A stretch of 18,704 bases of DNA from Pseudomonadota bacterium (GTDB taxonomy: Bacteria; Pseudomonadota; Alphaproteobacteria; Azospirillales; Azospirillaceae). Under the pieces are notes generated by a model. The model was not told where the DNA came from, ran no database searches, and was given only the letters and a program-made list of their open reading frames with translations. Of the stretch, positions 15,824-18,704 are shown in pieces. A program made the position numbers and the translations under genes. The stretch spans positions 1 through 18,704 of the forward strand of contig JAFAFA010000104.1 of assembly GCA_023423695.1 (NCBI GenBank), in the 5' to 3' direction. Positions within the stretch are counted from its first letter, which is position 1, and each line of letters starts with the position of its first letter.

Positions 15824-16024
15824 TCACGCCCCGCCGATCCCCTGCACATAGGTCTCGCCGGTCTTCGGATCGATGTTCTCGCCCGTGCCCGGGGTGCCCG
15901 GCGGCGCTTCGTCCTTGTCGCTCATCGGCTCGACCGCCGGCTTCACCGGGATCGGCTTGTTGGCGGGACGGTCGCTGCCGGACCGCTCGTTCTGCGGCAG
16001 GTCGGACGTCTTTTCCTCGGCCAT
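15824..16024 (-). CDS. Small hydrophilic protein of unknown function
   Basis: The 66-residue protein has no recognised domain. It is very hydrophilic and rich in Pro, Glu, Lys, Asp and Ser, so it is probably disordered, with a Gly-rich end NIDPKTGETYVQGIGGA. No Cys, membrane segment or signal peptide is present. The ATG at 16024 has AGGGAG about eight bases upstream, which supports real translation; an in-frame upstream extension lacks this. It lies 77 bases downstream of the small gene starting at 16293 on the same strand and could be co-transcribed. I recall similar short proteins annotated as hypothetical in Azospirillum-like genomes, but cannot confirm that here. Confidence 0.65.
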   Translation of the reverse strand: MAEEKTSDLPQNERSGSDRPANKPIPVKPAVEPMSDKDEAPPGTPGTGENIDPKTGETYVQGIGGA

Positions 16025-16101
16025 GACGGCATTCTCCCTCTGGTGGACGACTTCACCCCAACCCAACAAGGCGGCCGCCCCTTCGTCACCCTCCGTCTCC
16101 G

Positions 16102-16293
16102 CTATTCCGCGGCCTCCAGTGCCACCCGCGCCAGTTCCAGCAGCTTCTTGTCCACCTCCTCCTCGTCATAGCCGGGGTTGTCGGCCAGGGAGTCGCGCAG
16201 GCGCATGGTGATGAATTCACCGGTGTGATGCTTCTCGTAAAGGCGGACGTCGCCCAGCGCCTTGGCGACGCGGTTCAGCCGATCGCGGTCCAT
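16102..16293 (-). CDS. Small acidic helical protein of unknown function
   Basis: The 63-residue protein (MDRDRLNRVAKALGDVRLY...) is charged and predicted helical, ending EEEVDKKLLELARVALEAAE. It has no Cys and no membrane segment. GGGAG lies six bases before the ATG at 16293; the adjacent ATG at 16296 has only three bases of spacing. The strong RBS, regular amphipathic pattern and absence of low-complexity DNA favour a real gene. It is the first of two minus-strand small genes. I do not recognise a family. Confidence 0.7.
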   Translation of the reverse strand: MDRDRLNRVAKALGDVRLYEKHHTGEFITMRLRDSLADNPGYDEEEVDKKLLELARVALEAAE

Positions 16294-16472
16294 CATGCTC
16301 TCCCGTCCTGGTCACTCATCTCGAACACTGCTGTGGCAACAGCCGGGCCGCCGCATCATTCCTGTGCGTCGACGTTCCCCATGCGCCGTACTGCGCTTGG
16401 ATGCCGGAACAGGACGCGGCTCCCGGGCGTCCCTGTTCATGGCTGCAATCACCGGCGATTGGGGGCGAAGGC

Positions 16473-16766
16473 ATGGACCCGGGACACGATCAACGGCGGG
16501 AACTGCTCACCCGCGTGCGCCATGTCGTGGAGCATTACGAACGCCACAGCACTGCCGGCCCCGCCATCATGCGCGGTGTCCGCTACGACCTCGCGGTGCG
16601 GGCAACCGACCTGAACGGCGACGGCTGCCTGTTCCCGGCCTGCCATTGTGCGAAGGCCGACTGTGCCGAGCGCAAGGGCTGCGCGCCGCCCGATGTCGGC
16701 GCCTGGATCGAGCAGGCCAAAAAAGAAAACCGCCCCCGGCGCGAACCGGGAGCGGCTTTCGAATGA
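16473..16766 (+). CDS. Small Cys-rich protein of unknown function
   Basis: The 97-residue protein has a helical N-terminal half (QRRELLTRVRHVVEHYERHS) and a cluster of five Cys in CLFPACHCAKADCAERKGC, about residues 52-70. The cluster could bind a metal or an Fe-S centre, but no standard motif fits. The ATG at 16473 is preceded by GGGGGCGAAGGC, a moderate RBS. Its last 16 or so codons are encoded by DNA that also forms the glnA terminator, so the two convergent units share 3' ends. The lower confidence reflects the lack of a recognised family. An upstream in-frame start at 16401 is possible. Confidence 0.6.
   Translation: MDPGHDQRRELLTRVRHVVEHYERHSTAGPAIMRGVRYDLAVRATDLNGDGCLFPACHCAKADCAERKGCAPPDVGAWIEQAKKENRPRREPGAAFE
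16719..16755 (-). terminator. Intrinsic terminator of glnA
   Basis: On the minus strand a 10-bp stem with one internal A/C mismatch (16755-16746 with 16739-16730) and a 6-base loop is followed by TTTTCTTTTTT (16729-16719). It lies downstream of a second hairpin at 16778-16805, and together they should end glnA transcription efficiently. The same bases encode the C-terminus of the convergent small Cys-rich protein. Confidence 0.9.
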
Positions 16767-16777
16767 TGCGCGACCGA

Positions 16778-16805
16778 CCACGGCGTCCGTTGCCGGACGC
16801 CGTGG
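16778..16805 (-). terminator. Perfect hairpin just after the glnA stop
   Basis: A 12-bp perfect stem (16778-16789 with 16794-16805) and 4-base loop begins seven bases after the glnA stop codon. It lacks a U-run, so it more likely protects the glnA mRNA 3' end or helps the terminator at 16719. Confidence 0.75.
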
Positions 16806-16812
16806 GGCAACA

Positions 16813-18222
16813 TCAGACCGAGTAGTACATCTTGTACTCGATCGGGTGCGGCATGGTCTCGAAGGCCATCATCTCTTCCGTGCGGAGGTCGATGTAGCCG
16901 TCGATCATGTCCTGCGTGAAGACGTCGCCCTTGCGCAGGAACTCGTTGTCCTCGCGCAGAGAGTTCAGGGCTTCGCGCAGCGAGCCGCAGACGGTCGGGA
17001 CCTTGGCCAGCTCTTCCGGCGGCAGGTCGTACAGGTTCTTGTCCATCGCGTCGCCCGGATGGATCTTGTTCTGGATGCCGTCCAGGCCGGCCATCAGCAT
17101 GGCGGCGAAGGCCAGGTACGGGTTGGCCGACGGATCCGGGAAGCGGACCTCGACGCGCTTGCCCTTCGGCGAGGCGACGTACGGGATGCGGCAGGACGCC
17201 GAACGGTTGCGGGCCGAGTAGGCCAGCAGAACCGGGGCCTCATAGCCCGGGACCAGACGCTTGTAGCTGTTGGTCGACGGGTTGGTGAAGGCGTTCAGCG
17301 CCTTGGCGTGCTTGATGATGCCGCCGATGTAGTACAGCGCCAGCTCCGACAGGTCGGCGTACTGGTTGCCGGCGAACAGCGGCTGGCCGTCCTTCCAGAT
17401 CGACTGGTGGCAGTGCATGCCCGAGCCGTTGTCGCCGAAGACCGGCTTCGGCATGAAGGTGGCCGACTTGCCGTAGGCGTGGGCGACGTTGTGCACCACG
17501 TACTTGTAGTACTGCATGTTGTCGCCGGTGCGGACCAGCGTGTCGAACTTGATGCCCAGCTCGTGCTGGGCGGCGGCCACCTCGTGGTGGTGCTTCTCGA
17601 CCGGAACGCCCATCTCGGCCAGGACGCTCAGCATCTCGGCGCGCAGGTCGTTGCAGCTGTCGATCGGGGCGACCGGGAAGTAGCCGCCCTTGGTGCCCGG
17701 GCGGTGGCCCAGGTTGCCGTCCTCATACTCCTTGCCCGACGAATAGGAGCCTTCGTCCGAGGCGAACTCGTAGGACACCTTGTTCATCTCGACGGAATAC
17801 TTGACGTCGTCGAACACGAAGAACTCGGCTTCCGGACCGAAGAAGACGGTGTCGCCGATGCCGGCCGACGCGGTGTACTTCTCGGCGGCCTTGGCGATGC
17901 CGCGCGGGCAGCGGGCGTAGGCGCCGCCGGTGGCCGGATCGTAGACGTCGCAGAGGATGTTCAGCGTCGGCTGGGCGGCGAACGGGTCCATGATGGCCGT
18001 CGTCGGGTCCAGCTTCAGGATCATGTCCGACTCTTCGATGCCCTTCCAGCCGGCGATCGAGGAACCGTCGAACATGATGCCGTCTTCGAACACGTCCTCG
18101 TCGATGGTCGAGACGTGCTGGGCCGTGTGGTGCAGCTTGCCGCGCGGGTCGGTGAAGCGCAGGTCCACGTACTTGACGTCGTGTTCCTTGATCAGGTCGA
18201 AGACCTTGCTGATGTCGGACAT
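16813..18222 (-). CDS. glnA: Glutamine synthetase type I
   Basis: ATP-dependent conversion of glutamate and ammonia to glutamine, dodecameric. The 469-residue length is standard for GSI. The N-terminal beta-grasp domain includes VDLRFTDPRGKLHH, and the catalytic FDGSSIAGWKGI follows. Metal and substrate blocks are FFGPEAEFFVFD, GDNGSGMHCHQSIWKDG and ASCRIPYVASPKGKRVEVRFPD-like sequence. MDKNLYDLPPEE contains the tyrosine equivalent to E. coli Tyr397, the adenylylation site, implying GlnE control. The ATG at 18222 follows AAAGAGAC. glnB lies upstream on the same strand, a classic alphaproteobacterial pair, and a sigma70-type promoter directly before glnA suggests independent expression too. 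Confidence 0.98.
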   Translation of the reverse strand: MSDISKVFDLIKEHDVKYVDLRFTDPRGKLHHTAQHVSTIDEDVFEDGIMFDGSSIAGWKGIEESDMILKLDPTTAIMDPFAAQPTLNILCDVYDPATGGAYARCPRGIAKAAEKYTASAGIGDTVFFGPEAEFFVFDDVKYSVEMNKVSYEFASDEGSYSSGKEYEDGNLGHRPGTKGGYFPVAPIDSCNDLRAEMLSVLAEMGVPVEKHHHEVAAAQHELGIKFDTLVRTGDNMQYYKYVVHNVAHAYGKSATFMPKPVFGDNGSGMHCHQSIWKDGQPLFAGNQYADLSELALYYIGGIIKHAKALNAFTNPSTNSYKRLVPGYEAPVLLAYSARNRSASCRIPYVASPKGKRVEVRFPDPSANPYLAFAAMLMAGLDGIQNKIHPGDAMDKNLYDLPPEELAKVPTVCGSLREALNSLREDNEFLRKGDVFTQDMIDGYIDLRTEEMMAFETMPHPIEYKMYYSV

Positions 18223-18238
18223 GTCTCTTTTTCCACGC

Positions 18239-18267
18239 TTTAAGAGGGTTGGATCCCGCTGCGTCAA
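18239..18267 (-). promoter_or_regulatory. Candidate sigma70 promoter for glnA
   Basis: On the minus strand TTGACG (18267-18262), a 17-base spacer and CTTAAA (18244-18239) form a good sigma70-like promoter. The predicted start is about 10 bases before the ATG at 18222. It would allow glnA transcription without glnB. Only sequence supports it. Confidence 0.6.
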
Positions 18268-18268
18268 G

Positions 18269-18300
18269 CCGCCGCCCCAGCCCCTTCGGGGCTTCGGCGG
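18269..18300. repeat. Long GC-rich hairpin in the glnB-glnA gap
   Basis: An outer 6-bp stem (18269-18274 with 18295-18300) and an inner 6-bp stem (18279-18284 with 18288-18293) close a 3-base loop, separated by an asymmetric internal loop. It ends one base upstream of the -35 of the putative glnA promoter. It may terminate or attenuate part of the glnB transcript, but no U-run follows. The remaining gap (18301-18516) shows no convincing gene and no sigma54 (GG-N10-GC) site that I trust. Confidence 0.55.
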
Positions 18301-18516
18301 CGGAGGGCGGCGCTTGCGGCGGACGTTATCTCACGCCTTTCTTCCCCATACAACGCGCCAACCCAAAAACTCGCACGTTCGCCATAGGCGGCCATCGGCC
18401 ATTCGGCTAGGGGTGCGGCAAGGGCCGGCACGAGGGGGTGGGGAAAGCGGCGCATGTTGGCGGGTGCTGGTCGGAAGTAAGCCGGTTGGAAGGGCGGGAA
18501 CGGGTGCGGCGCGCGA

Positions 18517-18704
18517 TCAGATCGCGTCGGCACCCTTTTCGCCGGTGCGGATGCGGACCACTTCCTCCACGGGCGTGACGAAGATCTTGCCGTCGCCGAT
18601 GCGGCCGGTATGGGCGGCCTGCTGGATCGCCTCGATCGCCCGTTCCACCAGGGAGTCTTCCATCACCACCTCGATCTTCACCTTCGGCAGGAAGTCCACG
18701 ACAT
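18517..18704 (-). CDS. glnB: PII signal-transduction protein GlnB, 3' part only
   Basis: Trimeric PII protein that senses 2-oxoglutarate and ATP/ADP and controls GlnE, NtrB and other targets. Only residues 52-112 are complete; the gene runs off the window at the codon for Tyr51, the uridylylation site, of which two bases remain. Visible blocks are VVDFLPKVKIEVV, AHTGRIGDGKIFVTPVEEVVRIRTGE and the terminal KGADAI. TGRIGDGKIFV is the B-loop nucleotide-binding signature. The GlnB rather than GlnK assignment rests on the glnA neighbour and similarity to known GlnB. The stop codon lies in a 15-bp palindrome (18512-18526). Confidence 0.95.
   Translation of the reverse strand, partial: VVDFLPKVKIEVVMEDSLVERAIEAIQQAAHTGRIGDGKIFVTPVEEVVRIRTGEKGADAI

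Noticed and set aside
16648..18243. 531-codon frame antisense to glnA
   Set aside because: glnA is certain; the antisense frame is Val/Asp/Arg-rich with no motif.
18223..18516. Sigma54 (NtrC-type) promoter before glnA
   Set aside because: I looked for GG-N10-GC sites; a TTGGCGCG stretch near 18353-18361 lacks the GC at the right spacing.
18264..18533. 89-codon frame across the glnB-glnA gap
   Set aside because: Overlaps the glnB stop, a hairpin and the putative glnA promoter; Pro/Arg/Ala-rich with no family signal.

Overview
This 18.7 kb window looks like chromosomal DNA from an alphaproteobacterium of the Rhodospirillales, most likely Azospirillum or a close relative. The evidence is very high G+C, a circularly permuted two-piece tmRNA gene, an SspB of the alphaproteobacterial type, a COQ9-family gene near rpsU, gatC-gatA with no adjacent gatB, and a glnB-glnA pair. 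The genus is inferred from gene content and recall, not from a search. Most genes are housekeeping. I see no phage, insertion sequence, CRISPR array or tRNA gene.

Layout. 1-250: a poly-G tract (probably a contig-end artefact) and two copies of a GC-rich palindromic repeat. 274-1917 (minus): a zinc module of zur and a His-rich COG0523 GTPase, with a Zur-box-like palindrome at the zur start. 2194-7848 (minus): panB, a DEXH helicase, the PdeM phosphoesterase and a class I photolyase, so mostly DNA repair. 8054-9731: rpsU (minus) divergent from def and a COQ9-family gene (plus), ending in a strong terminator. 9775-11060 (minus): ssrA (tmRNA), then sspB and a TfoX-N-domain gene, which places a tag-encoding RNA directly upstream of the adaptor that recognises such tags. 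11222-12614 (plus): thyX and a TPR protein. 12639-13797: ruvX (minus) divergent from a GNAT acetyltransferase (plus). 13900-15725 (plus): gatC-gatA and a 17-bp-stem terminator. 15749-16766: a third repeat copy and three small uncharacterised genes. 16813-18704 (minus): glnA and the 3' part of glnB, the core of nitrogen assimilation.

Recurrent themes. Several genes overlap by 1-4 bases in a way that suggests translational coupling (zur-cobW, helicase-pdeM, gatC-gatA). Several starts lack a Shine-Dalgarno sequence and have a -10-like hexamer a few bases upstream, suggesting leaderless transcripts (zur, GNAT gene, possibly the helicase and def). The best candidates for novelty are the composite palindromic repeat, the zur operator-promoter-start overlap, the ssrA-sspB linkage with its short tag, the helicase-PdeM pair without its usual ligase and nuclease, and the three small orphan genes between gatA and glnA.
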